Assembly: GCA_019055375.1 (NCBI GenBank)
Contig: JAHQIW010005416.1
Location: 18,943 to 82,942, forward strand
From: Parelaphostrongylus tenuis
Lineage: Eukaryota; Nematoda; Chromadorea; Rhabditida; Metastrongylidae
Length of the DNA: 64,000 nt
Reading direction: 5' to 3'
Under the pieces are notes generated by a model. It was not told where the DNA came from, made no database searches, and was given only the letters and a program-made list of their open reading frames with translations. Position numbers and translations under genes: made by a program. Positions 12,701-22,689 of the stretch are shown here, one piece after another (positions within the stretch are counted from its first letter, which is position 1; every line of letters begins with the position of its first letter).

Positions 12701-15700
12701 TAAGTACGAAGCCAGTCTTTCTTCAATTTCTGTCGAGTGAAATTTACATCCCTTTGCGGACGACAACATAATCGATTCACCAGTGGCGCGCAGCTTTCGT
12801 TCTTCAACAAAGATTTTTATTTTGGTTCCCAGAAATACTTTAGGTTCTCATTTTACTCTGATAGACATGATTTTCTCTACAAGATAATATACTTTTTGTG
12901 CACATGTAACTCTTATGTGCAAAGAAAACTCCGAATGTGAAATTTACTTTTGTCTTCTCTGTTACAGTGCACTATTAAATTTTCTACGATGAGCTCAAGC
13001 TTCAGATTCACCGAGATTTGGGCTATCGAATGAAGTTAGTGTGTTGTCCAATAAACAGTGATTCACAGATTTTAGCTGGTGCAAATAAGGCATACCGAGT
13101 GCGAAACAGTTTCATTTTTACTGCTACAAAGTACTACAAAGGTTTTTTTTTTCGAAAACCAGATAAAGTATCGGAATTTCCGAGGTTCAAGCTTTGATGA
13201 TTACTTAATTCCCAATAAAAGACTTTGTTCAGCTAGAAAAGAGCTTTGGAAATTTTAGAGTCAAAATGACCCTCATCGTCCGCAAAGGGATATACACTGA
13301 CTGCTGGTTTAGCAATCCTAAACATCAGTCCATTTTCTTTTGTGTATGGCCGTTGACAAATTCTTCTTACGCGACCAGTCATAACATTTTACATTGCCGT
13401 TCACAGCACTTTCTGCACTCGATTTGTTTCCTCGCAAGCACCCTGTTCAAATGTCTTCAAAGATTTGTCGTATTGTTTCAACTTCCTCTTGAAGATTTCT
13501 CCTTCTTTGTAATTGCTTCCTGATAACTCCTTCTCGATGATGAGAGGACGAAATAGTCGTCAGCATGCCTTCAATATGGTAGTGGCAGGAGACCTAGTAC
13601 GAAAGTTTCAAATTTGGAAATGTACGCAGTGGCAATACTTGGTGTCATTCATTTTCCCTTTACCAAGTCTATCACTGGTAATACTCAAGAATTTTTATGT
13701 TTCTGCTGCTTTTTCGTAGTGTTATGATGTTTCAAATATACCTAAAGGAACTGAGTGTTACGCAAAAATTTCACTTCAGACGGGAGTTAACCCGCGTTTC
13801 ATCCAAGCCGAGGGCTCGTGCTATCACTACACCACAGAGACACTGTTTTGCACCCACTCATTATTCAACATCTCTACTATAGCTAGAAGCTACCAACCCC
13901 CGCCACAGCCACTTGTGTTTAGTAATTCCCGGAGCATTCGAAAGTTGAGCAGCTCAGGCATTCTTGAGAAGGCATAAAATGCTCAATTAAGATGCTGTGC
14001 ATGTTTATTACTCCATCATGTTGCATATGGTGGTACTCGACTTAGTTTCACATGAAAATGTTTGACTGTGTTTCCAAGCGCTCAACAATACGAATGCGCC
14101 AATACGTCATGTAATGTTTTTTATGGGATTCATTCACTTTTGGTTGACTAGTGCCAAAATGCAACTAGTAGGCACCGTATGATTTTCACTGTTAGTTTTG
14201 AACCTATTTCCAGGCAACTTTCCATAATCCATCTATGCTGTGTAGTTTTGATTTTTTTTTCCTTTCGGTGATGATTTTTGACACATTCTAGTAGCTTATA
14301 AGGAGTATTCCGATTTAGTTCGATTGCAAAAATACTCTCAATGATCAACTGCTCGAGAACGTCGTGGTCCAGCTCGATGATGTAGATGGTGAATGGGCGA
14401 CTGTGGATATGGTTCCTATAGATAGTTTGCCATACAACGAAACCAAGTCTACCTATGTGCTTCTGGAATTTCCTGAATCAGGTTAGTGTATTAGTAAAGA
14501 CTATTGGAAACGAGCTTTCTATGATTATGAGAGAACTGTCACAGTTGGGCGATCAAAATGATACTTTCGTCAAGAGAAATTATCATACTTTTTTGATGGG
14601 CCTAATTGAACTACAACAATTGTACCGTTGCTGTAAACTCTGTCGTGGATATCATAAAATCGTAAGAAATCTTTCATACACCAAGATTACCTACTCCTGT
14701 CGTCCTGCATCAATTCATAGATTGGTCAAAGGTAGTGCTCCTGTACGCAGAGTAGCTATCCACCTGAAGATAGTAGTCGAACGGTGGCAAACCTTCCTCG
14801 GGCCGCCACAAAGGTCGGTTGAGCCGGTGAGGAAAATCTGGAAACTTTCTAGTACAGCTTTGTTGGAATTTTAGAGGAAATCACGCTAAAGAGGCGTTGA
14901 ACTTGTCACTTCTAGAAGGAGCGATATTAAGGAGCAGTGGAATTTGTGTGCCATTCGATCACTTCTGTGACCACTTGCTCAACAATTAACCATTAGAGTA
15001 TGCCAGTTGAAATAAGTACGAATGACCGAATAAAGTTCCTAGTTTTAGTGTGATAATCGTAAAATCATTCTGTTTGCTATCTGAAAGCACATATCAAGGC
15101 TCCGTTACGGCACATTTGCTGCAACTTTGAAGTTCAATGTGAAGGATGTGGATCCGACCACTGGAGAGGCGGAATCAGACGATACATATGAAGACAGTTA
15201 TGTGGTGAGATTTTCGCTACCAAGTTTTTTTCCCTAAAAGTCTTGACTTCAATTTTTCACACTGATGCTCGCTTTTTTCAGCTGGAAGAATTGGAATTCT
15301 CAGTGGGTGATTTAGTAGCACCGATTACGAAGCAAAATTTCACCACATCATGGGAAGCCTTGTCGGATGCAGTAACTGTTGACGAGACCTTCCATTTGAC
15401 AACTGTTGGCACTCTAGCAGAAGCAGTTAAAAAGGTAGGTGTCGAAGTAAGCATAAAGCGATAGTACGGTAATAATATTACTAGTGTATATGCATATGAG
15501 ATAGCTCCATTGATTTGGCTAGGATGTAAAACAGTTCTGGATACTTGTCATCCTGACGAAGTGTCCATTTTTTATTGATAAGTTCGGCGCATGAATGCTG
15601 TTAAGGTGTCGGAACTTCTTGGAATGGCGCCATGTGAACGCAGTGATCGTATTCCGGAAGGGAAAACCCAGCATTCAACCATGCTAGCGGGAGTTTTCCG

Positions 15701-18700
15701 TGGTGGATTTGAGGTTTGATCCATTTTTCTTGCATGTGACTTTTATCATACAGTATCCCTTGTTCTATCTCCTTTTCTTTCTTTGCTTGTTTGTTGTGTG
15801 AGGAGTATGTAGTGCGCCATCGAGGTCACATAAACAAAATCAATTAGGGCAAGTTAGTCTCATGAATTATTGGTAGTAATCTAACATTTCCACAGTGATC
15901 TAGAGTGATCTGCAAAACTTTGTGTCAGACGGACTCGAACCCACACCTCACTCTGTCCGGTAGCACGTGCTCTAACCTGTCGCACCGTTGACGCTTGTTT
16001 GCCTTTACTCTTTCTACGCAACAACTCTTCTATTTGTCAGCAATCCAACCTCTTAAGTGTAAAATACACTACTGAGATGTACACAAATTTTCCACGAGGT
16101 TTTGAGTGACTTTTCAGTTTTACACTATCCATCATCATATTTCACTATGCGAATTCCACCATTTCTATCCCACGATTCATTTCCTCGCATTCATCTCCAA
16201 CAAATGTCATCGAATATCGGTACTGCTTGACAAGTTCGATTTCATCCTAAATGTCGTAGAATGCTCTTTGCGACTATCCTTCTTGCAATCTCAGAGATAG
16301 CCGAGCTGAACCGTTCCTCGGCTTTCACTTAACTGGTCGCAAGAGAACATTGAGGGAAAACGGTCGAACCAGGCTTGTTTTCCCATAGCCCGCATCAGTA
16401 ACCATTGAGGTACAGCCCTTTCGAGACTCTACGCCGGTAGGGTTATTTTTCTAGGAGCTACGAAAGTTTTTCTATTCGTCTTTCTTTTCGCTTGGCTAAT
16501 AATGTTCCTACTAGCAGTGAGGCTCTTGATTAAATCGCGATTCGGGTAATTGAGTCATGGAATATCGAGTGCGTCGTTAGGCGATTGGCACGTTGGTGTT
16601 AAACGTTTTGCGATTTTTTACCATGCTGACATTTTTCAATCCCATCTTAGCGGCTTATAATGTTGACACTTCAAAGAGGCCATATATATTATTGACATTC
16701 CAATGGGGTCGTATAAACTCTGTAAAATAATGCGAAAGAAGAATCGTAAACTTCCAAAATCATCAACAGTTACAACGACATCTTTGTGATAGTGAATGTG
16801 GTGGTATCAAAGTAATTTTTGTTTTTGTTAAGGTGCTTGCTCGACTCAACGTTGCGATTGATCCTGTGGATAGATCGATCAATATGAATATTCAAATACG
16901 GTAACCATTTTGTTTAATTATTCGTTTTGATCACGATCATGCCTTTCTTTAGCGCAGTGTTTTATGTTTGATTATATTCAGTATCTCCACTCGTTTCCTA
17001 CTCCTCTTATCTCTTGGACTTTTGCGTTCAAAGAAAGAAGTAACAAACTTTATACCCAATAATGCAGAGTGGTGTGCAGAAATGTTTGCGTCAGCTGGGA
17101 TTCGAACCCAGATTTCACCTGGAGCGCCTGCTGAACCGTTGCACTACCGGCGCCCGTTTTGCACACCATTCTTTCTACGCGCGTATCTGGCCTCAACAAT
17201 GACTCGCAGTGGCCTCCCGCTGGACCGAGTGAGTGCTGCTTATTCTCCCAGACAAGTCTGAGACCAGTCTGGTACCAATTTAGCAGACCCCGAAGGGATG
17301 GATGGCTTGGTGAGCCATGAGCGCGAGATCGAACCGTTGACCTCGTGTGCGACGCAGAGCCCCTCTACCCACTGCGCCACATGCGCTCTTGGGTATCAGT
17401 AATCAATCAGAAATCATTTCTATTTCACCACCGCTTGCGTTGGTATGCTCTCGAAAAGAGTGAAATCTGGGTTCGAATCCCAGCTTACGCAAACGTTTTT
17501 GCACTCTACTCTGCATTATTGAGTACATTGTAACATCATACCACCGCAAGTGGAGGTCAAATAAAATGATTTCTGATCAACACACTTTGGTCTGGAAGCC
17601 TCATAAATGCATTGTCAAATTAACAAATTGTTGATTTCGTACGCCTTTCACCCTTGGATGGGAAATTTGACAATTTTCGAGCGTGAACTTTTCACAACAT
17701 GATTGAAAAGAAGCGATTCTTTCCTAAATTATCACTTTTCGATTTTTTTTTATGCGTACTATTTTATTTTGCCTTTCCATAGGATTCAGTTTTGCAGTAG
17801 TGCTCTTATAACCTACGTTCGATGACTACTTAAGTAATATATGTAAGTTCTGTTCAGTGCGCAATCTCTTTATACTACTTATTAAACAACTATAAAGTAA
17901 AGCTATCAGCGCGAAAAAATTAGTGCATCTTATATCTAAGTTATAAATTTTCAACTGGGACCTTGTACTTTACCAAGAGCGCAGATTTCATCCAATATTT
18001 TCATTAATAAATTAGATTGGTGTGTCAAATCTTTTGTATATGAGGTGAATTGACTTTATGGCGTTCTGAACCCCTCGTTTTTCTTGCGAAGATTTTTCAC
18101 AGTACATGTCTTATTGCTTAGAACGTTTCTCTTCAGCCACATTGTTCGTTCCCATCATCGTTTAATTAGTGGCTGAATCCTTGGCTATAGCTCGCAAAAG
18201 CATTAATGCTTTCAAGACTATGGCTATTTTGAGTGCAAACATTTTGTGACCGTACAACAGCTTATGATAGTTGGTGCAAAAGTATTGCTGTTTGAGGTTT
18301 TTGAAATTACAATCACTTTTCTGATTTGCTTCAAGTAGCATTTATAATATGATGGTCGACGATGAGTTTTCGGCAACATCTCGTGTAATCTCAAGAAGAC
18401 CAGCTTCGATGCTTGCTCTTTTCATGACTTCTGATGAGGCTGGTACAGAAGTAGTTGTGGTTTATGCATCGTTGAGAAGAGCCTTTTTACGAAACTTCTT
18501 TAACGTCACTGTGATTAACATCGTTGGCACTTACTGGGTTTGATGCGTTGTTGATGTTGCGAGTTCTCTTTGCTGCTTTACGACCCATTCTGAACTCACG
18601 ATCTGGAGCCGCAGTTACATCTGCACCAGCCAACATCCTTCCTATAGTGAATATGAAATACGTGGCACAGCTAATACATCACATGCAACAAAGCATAAAG

Positions 18701-18967
18701 CGAAGAATGCATGTCAAATGAGGTCATCATAACCATATATTTTGAGAATAAATTCAAATATTAAACAGCGCATTTCAACAATACGTAAGCCTTATCTACT
18801 TTCTCACTAACCTAGTATATTTGGCAACTCAGTGCTTGTTTTATTGTTTCTCACGCTCTCTAGCTTTTTTTGAAACGCAATGGAAGTGATGACATTTTTG
18901 CATAATTACAAATTTCAGATGCGAGCAATCAGATGTGTCGGAGTTGCTGGCAAGCGCTATTGCTTAG
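800..18967 (+). CDS. copg-1: Coatomer subunit gamma (gamma-COP), 24 exons
   Basis: Gamma subunit of the COPI coat, which forms vesicles for Golgi-to-ER retrieval and intra-Golgi traffic. Exons: 800-877, 1377-1458, 1533-1692, 2061-2165, 2428-2505, 2632-2786, 2849-2911, 3157-3264, 4580-4673, 4911-4984, 5577-5691, 5790-5878, 5942-6027, 7821-7975, 8042-8152, 8328-8414, 8477-8663, 11981-12118, 14319-14481, 15099-15204, 15282-15434, 15606-15713, 16833-16900, 18919-18967. All junctions are GT..AG with matching phases. The product is about 871 aa, close to animal gamma-COPs. Residues 1 to about 550 form the adaptin-like trunk ([57 protein letters not shown]). A linker follows, then the C-terminal appendage ([20 protein letters not shown]), ending LLASAIA. 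The start ATG heads a Lys/Glu-rich opening. AG acceptors 15 and 26 nt upstream could take a spliced leader. Oddity: four single missing bases (exons 3, 18 twice, 20) break the frame as printed. Identity is strong; gene symbol by orthology. Confidence 0.95.
1060..1240 (+). repeat. GC-rich dispersed repeat G1, copy 1 (gamma-COP intron 1)
   Basis: Shares blocks CTCACCCAGCT, GGCGGCGTCG, GTCTCGTGGGA and CTGCCAACGCTGGT with 40545-40720 and 45318-45467 (+) and 22168-22330 (-). Much more GC-rich than its surroundings. No coding reading is convincing; origin unknown. Confidence 0.6.
1533..1692 (+). other. copg-1: gamma-COP exon 3 with apparent 1-nt deletion
   Basis: The frame entering from exon 2 reads through LRRLVYLA and then hits TAG at 1652-1654. 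The expected continuation ([19 protein letters not shown]) is open one frame over from 1636 to the donor at 1693. One base is missing between 1633 and 1636. With that base the exon has the right phase for exon 4. Confidence 0.85.
2252..2400 (-). repeat. Hammerhead repeat fragment (gamma-COP intron 4)
   Basis: Holds a hammerhead-like core at 2305-2348 and the family flank AGACC...ATGCATGGCTCA (minus strand), shared with copies at 20.25, 33.7 and 60.3-60.6 kb. Confidence 0.6.
2305..2348 (-). ncRNA. Hammerhead-ribozyme-like motif, near intact
   Basis: On the minus strand CTGACGA is followed by a 3-bp stem II (GAT/ATC) and GAAA. A short stem III ends in GTA at the predicted cleavage site. Stem I pairs CCCG with CGGG but has an A/G mismatch at the base next to the cleavage site. 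Probably a decayed type I hammerhead. Confidence 0.55.
3590..4370 (+). repeat. Long dispersed repeat M1, copy in gamma-COP intron 8
   Basis: Closely resembles 48600-49440 over most of its length. Shared blocks include CTTGTCGGCTAGTGTG, GCGCGGCGGGTGTGAAACAT and GAAAGGGGTCGTT. Related pieces occur near 10.5-11.0, 21.1, 38.7-39.6 and 53.7-55.0 kb. No protein was found, so it is a non-autonomous element or MITE-like debris. Confidence 0.6.
5281..5540 (-). repeat. SINE family S1, tRNA-derived (gamma-COP intron 10)
   Basis: Minus-strand copy of the element at 53321-53624. It has the tRNA-like head with B box GGTTCGATCTC, the body TTGGTACCAGACAGGTCTCA, and the tail TTGATCAACGCCGAGAGC. Confidence 0.75.
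6420..6970 (-). mobile_element. Penelope-like element fragment with GIY-YIG end (gamma-COP intron 13)
   Basis: The minus strand reads open from 6963 to the stop at 6754-6756. It contains [20 protein letters not shown], the second half of the GIY-YIG nuclease typical of Penelope-like elements, followed by [18 protein letters not shown], which recurs in other copies here. A TAA just upstream breaks the frame, so only a 3' fragment remains. The 3' end near 6430 carries the family end (TTTCGGCAGTTT...CAGAGCCTGG on +). Confidence 0.8.
7300..7360 (+). repeat. Short repeat shared with 31690-31750
   Basis: The block CTTACGTACGTTTCGGCGGTAACGCCCACCTCATCAAAGCC is closely matched at 31690-31745. Both may be termini of the same transposon type. 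Confidence 0.45.
10490..11030 (-). repeat. Dispersed repeat M1-related piece
   Basis: Blocks such as CTTTCGAATGATTACTAACACT, followed by a TGTCCAGCGA-type block, also occur at 4265-4320 and 49350-49420. CATTTGTTCCGGTATAACCGAAAAG recurs at 21200-21225. Orientation is uncertain. Confidence 0.45.
11850..11912. repeat. TA-rich simple repeat
   Basis: Degenerate TACATA/TATATA/TACGTA tract just upstream of gamma-COP exon 18. Low complexity. Confidence 0.7.
11981..12118 (+). other. copg-1: gamma-COP exon 18 with two apparent 1-nt deletions
   Basis: The exon begins [12 protein letters not shown]. It then needs one more G in the GG at 12015-12016 to continue [11 protein letters not shown], and one more C in the CCC at 12045-12047 to continue [17 protein letters not shown]. 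With both, the exon is 140 nt and joins exons 17 and 19 in phase. Both losses are in short homopolymers, as in long-read consensus errors. Confidence 0.85.
12480..13530. mobile_element. Penelope-like RT fragments, inverted pair (gamma-COP intron 18)
   Basis: The minus reading at 12515-12769 contains [15 protein letters not shown]..., like the W..YP..HK..A motif near the end of Penelope-like RTs. The plus reading from 13266 begins [14 protein letters not shown], like the KxTxTDRWL motif. Both arms carry the block CGTCCGCAAAGGGAT in opposite orientation. Heavily decayed. Confidence 0.5.
13780..13845 (-). repeat. tRNA-like remnant
   Basis: The minus strand has an A-box-like TGGTGTAGTGATAGCAC and a degenerate B box GGTTAACTCC about 40 nt later. 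The cloverleaf is poor; probably a SINE head or tRNA pseudogene. Confidence 0.35.
15099..15204 (+). other. copg-1: gamma-COP exon 20 with apparent 1-nt deletion
   Basis: Exon 19 leaves one base, so this exon should start GSVT then [20 protein letters not shown]. The printed sequence has GG at 15109-15110 where GGG is needed. Downstream the frame is open to the donor at 15205 and in phase with exon 21. Confidence 0.8.
15921..15995 (-). repeat. SINE family S2 head, tRNA-derived (gamma-COP intron 22)
   Basis: The minus strand reads GCGTCAACGGTGCGAC..GGTTAGAGCACG, and its B box is GGGTTCGAGTCC. Related heads are at 17081-17160 and 59326-59398. Confidence 0.55.
17045..17165 (-). repeat. SINE family S2 copy (left arm of inverted pair)
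   Basis: Minus-strand tRNA-like head (GCGCCGGTAGTGCAACGG, B box GGGTTCGAATCCCAGC) followed by the S2 tail. A second S2 piece in opposite orientation lies at 17450-17580. Confidence 0.6.
17181..17390 (-). repeat. SINE family S1 copy (gamma-COP intron 23)
   Basis: Minus-strand copy with tRNA-like head GCGCATGTGGCGCAGTGG and B box GGTTCGATCTC, sitting between oppositely oriented S2 pieces. Confidence 0.75.
17395..17580 (+). repeat. SINE family S2 pieces (right arm)
   Basis: The segment at 17455-17580 carries GGGTTCGAATCCCAGC and the tail CTCTGCATTATTGAGT on +. A short minus tail piece is at 17395-17445. The same tail is at 40040-40170. Confidence 0.5.
18358..18641 (-). other. Candidate minus-strand coding remnant nested in gamma-COP intron 23
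   Basis: After a TATAG acceptor, 35 codons from 18641 are open ([20 protein letters not shown]...) up to a GTAAGT at 18534. Further on, another frame is open ([20 protein letters not shown]...) to a TAA near 18358. The two stretches are out of frame with each other and one TAA intervenes. Not recognised. It may be a decayed gene, a gene with base errors, or chance; + strand readings here are also partly open. Confidence 0.25.
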
Positions 18968-19580
18968 ATTTGAAAATTCGGTCTACTTTATGGTTTTTCG
19001 CAGATGTTGTTTTGTTGGTATTACTGCAAAGCTGTTTCTGTATGTATCTGCATGTTCTTAATTGTCCGATACTGTGATCATAAATTATTTTTTAACGTGA
19101 ATAACGAATACAGTTTCACTCTTGCATCTGTGCATTAGTTTCCTGCGAACATAAGCGATAATGTGTTTCTCGTATATTGACGTTTTTTTTTTGTTTTTTT
19201 TTTTCTTGAGCGATTAAAATTTGTTTTGGAGGTTGCGTTGGATCGGTCAGTTGTATGTTGATGGTTCTAATTTGTTATACTGATCATAGTTTCTCTTCAG
19301 TCAATTAGAGATTGGTTTGTTTCGTTGACCTTAGCTCTGTTCTTGTAGTCAGCATTATTACTACATTTCATTCGCAGTTGTAGATTTGGTGATGTAACTT
19401 CTCTACTACGCATTATTTTGATGCGTTTTGTTACAAATTCGCATAGTTGGCTGTTAGATCCTGAAGACAAGGTTAGAATGATAATATAGGGACAGCATCA
19501 GTGTTATGTCCAAAGAGGATGCTCACCCTCTATCTGGCTAGTCCTAGTATTTGCCACGCGCTATGAAACATTGGAATCAA

Positions 19581-19769
19581 ATTTACGTTCTTCTGTTTAG
19601 CCGTGCCGAGGTGTTATTGATATTATCTATTGAATATCAGCGAAGCATGTAACAATACAGTTAATAATGCAGCACGAAATCTGTATTGTTATATGCTTCG
19701 CTGATATTCAATAAATGATATCAATAACACCTCGGGGCGCCTAAACAGAATAAGATACGAATTTACGTT
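19581..19769. repeat. Hairpin MITE
   Basis: Near-perfect inverted repeat. The left arm (19581-19660) ends GCATGTAACAATACAG, and the right arm (19681-19769) begins CTGTATTGTTATATGC. The spacer is about 20 nt. The arm end AACACCTCGG..CTAAACAGAA recurs at 23935-23965, so this is a family. Confidence 0.7.
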
Positions 19770-20244
19770 GTTGATTCTTACTGTGATTGATAGAATGTCG
19801 TGCTAAATTGAAATAACTTCTTCGTTCCCACAAAATTTCACCGAAGTACAGCTGGTTGATGTGTTGGATGAGCTTTGATCCAGGCGAAGCTAGGTATTTG
19901 AGTACTGAACAAGGTTATCCCAAAATAAGCCTTTCTTATTTCCCAGTCATATATTCCTTTCGTAATCTAAGCGTTTATCCACAATAGTATATCTATTCTG
20001 AAATCCCGTAGATAGGAGCCGTTCATGAATAGGCGATCTGTGTGGGAAAATAGTACTAGTAATTTTAGTAAGTTTTAATTGCATCAATTTAGTGGTTTGT
20101 AATAGTTTTTATTTATTCTTCATCTTATCCTTAATTTTGATGCTTAGTCGTTTCTATTTCACCTGTTCTGACACTATCCTGCAAAGCTTCGAAAAAGCCA
20201 CTGTGTGATGCTTAAAATCTCGATTGAAACGATTTTTCCGATAT

Positions 20245-20305
20245 GCCTAGTAATCATTTTTAAGCCACGCATGTCATTGGTCTGTCAAAGAGGCTGATTT
20301 TTCCG
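20245..20305 (-). repeat. Hammerhead repeat family flank fragment
   Basis: TAATCATTTTTAAGCCACGCATGTC...GGTCTGTCAAAGAGG (+) matches the flank beside the hammerhead at 2252-2305. The ribozyme core itself is absent here. Confidence 0.5.
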
Positions 20306-21354
20306 ATATAAATGTAAACGATAATGAGGACGTAGCAATTGGAAATAGAAGCTGAGCTATTGCTACTTTTGTTATAGTTTGATGTTCGAAGAAATTGAGA
20401 ACTTGAAAAATTACTCATTAACGAAAAGTGCATTTTTGTTCGTCCTTTTTTTGCAATAATTAAACTGCTCTCATCTAGGGAGTTTTGGGGTTCTATCGAT
20501 ATCAGTTATACTTTTCTGAAGACATTGTGCCTATTCGTAAGTGATCTCTCTCTTCCATTAGAAAAATGTCTGAGAGGGAATGCCACTAAAGTGTACTTGT
20601 GTTCACACGAAGTGTTATCGATCTTTGATGTGCTACGCGAGCGAAAGCTTAGAGAAAGCATCAGGTTTCCGTTCAGTGAACCAGACACGCTTTGTTCGTT
20701 TCATCAAAGCTTTTGATTCCTGATAAGTTTAGATGTAGCTCCGACAGATTCTGAGTTTTTGTCGTTTCTGATCATCTCATTTGCTCAGTGTTCGTCCGTA
20801 TCACTGATATCATGGAAGCGATAGTTGTAATGCGGAACAGGATAGCCGAACTTCATTCGTTACTGCCCCTGCGGTTCGATGACGCGTCGATCTTTATTCG
20901 CTGATATTGATCGGGATTTTCTCATCTTTATTTTGTAAAAGTTTTATAGAGAAACTATTGAGTAAGAATTACCACGTAGTTTGTCGGAGGAACTTCTTCT
21001 AGTCATTCGGCCTGTTAAACGTTTGTACCGATTTTGTACTCAGGTCGTTGACGAAGTAAACTTTCTGAATGAAACATCTCAAGGCGTTCGTTTGCGGTCA
21101 TCCGATGAACTTTAGTTGAAGCTTAAAATAAGAGCCATTCTTCGAACAATTACTTACACTCCTATGCAAACATTCTTTGTTCAGCGAATGATGTCGATTA
21201 TTCATTTGTTCCGTTATAACCGAAAAGAACCGGTTGAGATTACCATCAAGTTCAGGCCTGTCAATGATGCTTGGTTTATCGGTTTTTGAGGTATATAGTT
21301 AAAAGAGTGAAAGTGTTTAGTGCTTTTCGTAACTCTCGTAAGTGTATGCATATA

Positions 21355-21600
21355 GTCTGGTAAGGGCTCTTGTACAGCCCGAGACACGTGTTTCGTCCTT
21401 ACAGACTCGTCAGCCGGGCAGAACCTGTCGTCTTTCGATCTTTTTATAGTCAGTTCTCTCGGAAGCCTTACACTCTATAAGGAGTGTAAGGAGCCCTTAC
21501 CAGACCTTATGACAAGTTGGCTCAAATAATAATGAAAGGATCTATTGAAATTTGAGCGTGGTCTAAACAAAGCACTCGAAATAAAGGTATAATGTATGCA
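21355..21600 (-). mobile_element. Hammerhead-bearing repeat, 21 kb copy
   Basis: Same family as 43824-44340. The left part (GTCTGGTAAGGGCTC...) holds an intact minus-strand hammerhead, and the right part is the truncated opposite arm (GAGCCCTTACCAGACC). The shared flank TTTGAGCGTGGTCTAAACAA follows. It looks like an internally deleted version of the inverted pair at 44 kb. Confidence 0.7.
21377..21419 (-). ncRNA. Hammerhead ribozyme, type I, complete core
   Basis: Minus strand, 43 nt. Stem I 5' GCCCGG, core CTGACGA, stem II GTC(T)/(G)GAC, GAAA, very short stem III (AC/GT closing), cleavage site GTC, stem I 3' TCGGGC. All conserved core positions are present; position 7 is C, which is tolerated. 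The short stem III suggests activity may need a dimer or extended stem, as in other retroelement hammerheads. Confidence 0.8.
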
Positions 21601-22167
21601 TATAGCTTGTGAATTAAATGTTTATGTAACTGAGACGCTATAGAGCTTTTTTTTTGACTGCCCTTCAGGGAAGCGGACTCAGTTGTAGAGATTCACTTAG
21701 CTCGTAGATGCCGAAACAATGTTGTGTAGGTGCGCGTAAAAAGTTCCGTAATTCATCTAGTGTGCTATCACTTTTCTATGACTCATACCGTTCACTTTGT
21801 TCCGACGGATTGCCCACCTTCAAGTGTAGTTTTTGCGTTAGACGTGCTGACATCATTGTACACTGTATCGGTCGCTGATCGGATCCTAGCAATTGATCTT
21901 GATTTTTTGTCTTTGTTCGCTGTCTTCGTATCATGACTTCGAATCTATTGTGCTATTACAGTAGAGTTGAAGTATTTGAAAGGAAGACGAAGATATGAGG
22001 TTGAGATGTTAACAAGAATAAATAGGTGATGATTCAGCAAGTAAACAGGAGCTTGATCCCTCATGATTATTGGACTTTCATTGATAATCTGTTTGAATTG
22101 AACAAGCTCCTCCTGGTTGGGATGCATAGAACAGGTATACTTTTAGTACGCATATTTTCTTGATAAC

Positions 22168-22330
22168 TTTTGAGGACCAGCGTTGGTAGGCAGGCGACGT
22201 CGCGCCATCGCTTGCGCGGCGATAACGGGCTGGTATCTGTAAGTTCTGTGGAGGAAGATATGTCGTGCTGTCTGCGCCTGCTTTTCCAAAAGGTGCACCT
22301 ACATTCCCACGAGACGCGGCTCTGCCATAA
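22168..22330 (-). repeat. GC-rich dispersed repeat G1, minus copy
   Basis: Reverse complement of the 1060-1240 type: ACCAGCGTTGGTAGGCAGGC on + and CCCACGAGACGC near the other end. Confidence 0.5.
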
Positions 22331-22689
22331 CGGTAGCTGAGCAAGAGACTAATCTGGCCTTTTCGAGGTTTTGATAGTCCCTTCCTTAGACAGTCTTTGA
22401 GAATAGTTTGAAGTTTAAAAAAGAGGTGTTTGATAACATTCGAAGAAAGAATAATGTATAAGAATTAATGACAACCAAGTGCCATTGACCGTAAATCTCT
22501 TAGACAACGTTTTTACGTTGCCTGGGTTGATTATTGGTGCGCTTTCCTTTCTCAACAATGGAGAAGAATTGATAAGTCGCATAGCTCTGACGATAGCTCT
22601 GACGAGGCGGGCGAGAACTGGCGAAACATACGCAGGCCACTGGCACTTACGGAAACCTCGAAAAGGCTAGATCATTCTCTGAGTAGATA

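Larger units (their letters stand above)
19378..21115 (+). other. Candidate unidentified exons downstream of gamma-COP
   Basis: Open pieces with acceptor and donor candidates: 19378-19471 (31 codons, SWLLDPEDK), 20479-20536 (GVLGFYRYQLYFSED), 20562 to about 20670 (KVYLCSHEVLSIFDVLRERK), 20789-20826, 21044-21115 (VVDEVNFLNET, stop TAG). Phases can be matched, but one implied intron is only 25 nt, well below the roughly 60-nt minimum seen in gamma-COP. Product not recognised. Confidence 0.25.

Noticed and set aside
21945..22127. Minus-strand opening reading EELVQFKQIINESPIIMRDQ
   Set aside because: Protein-like but isolated; no neighbouring exon and no recognisable family.
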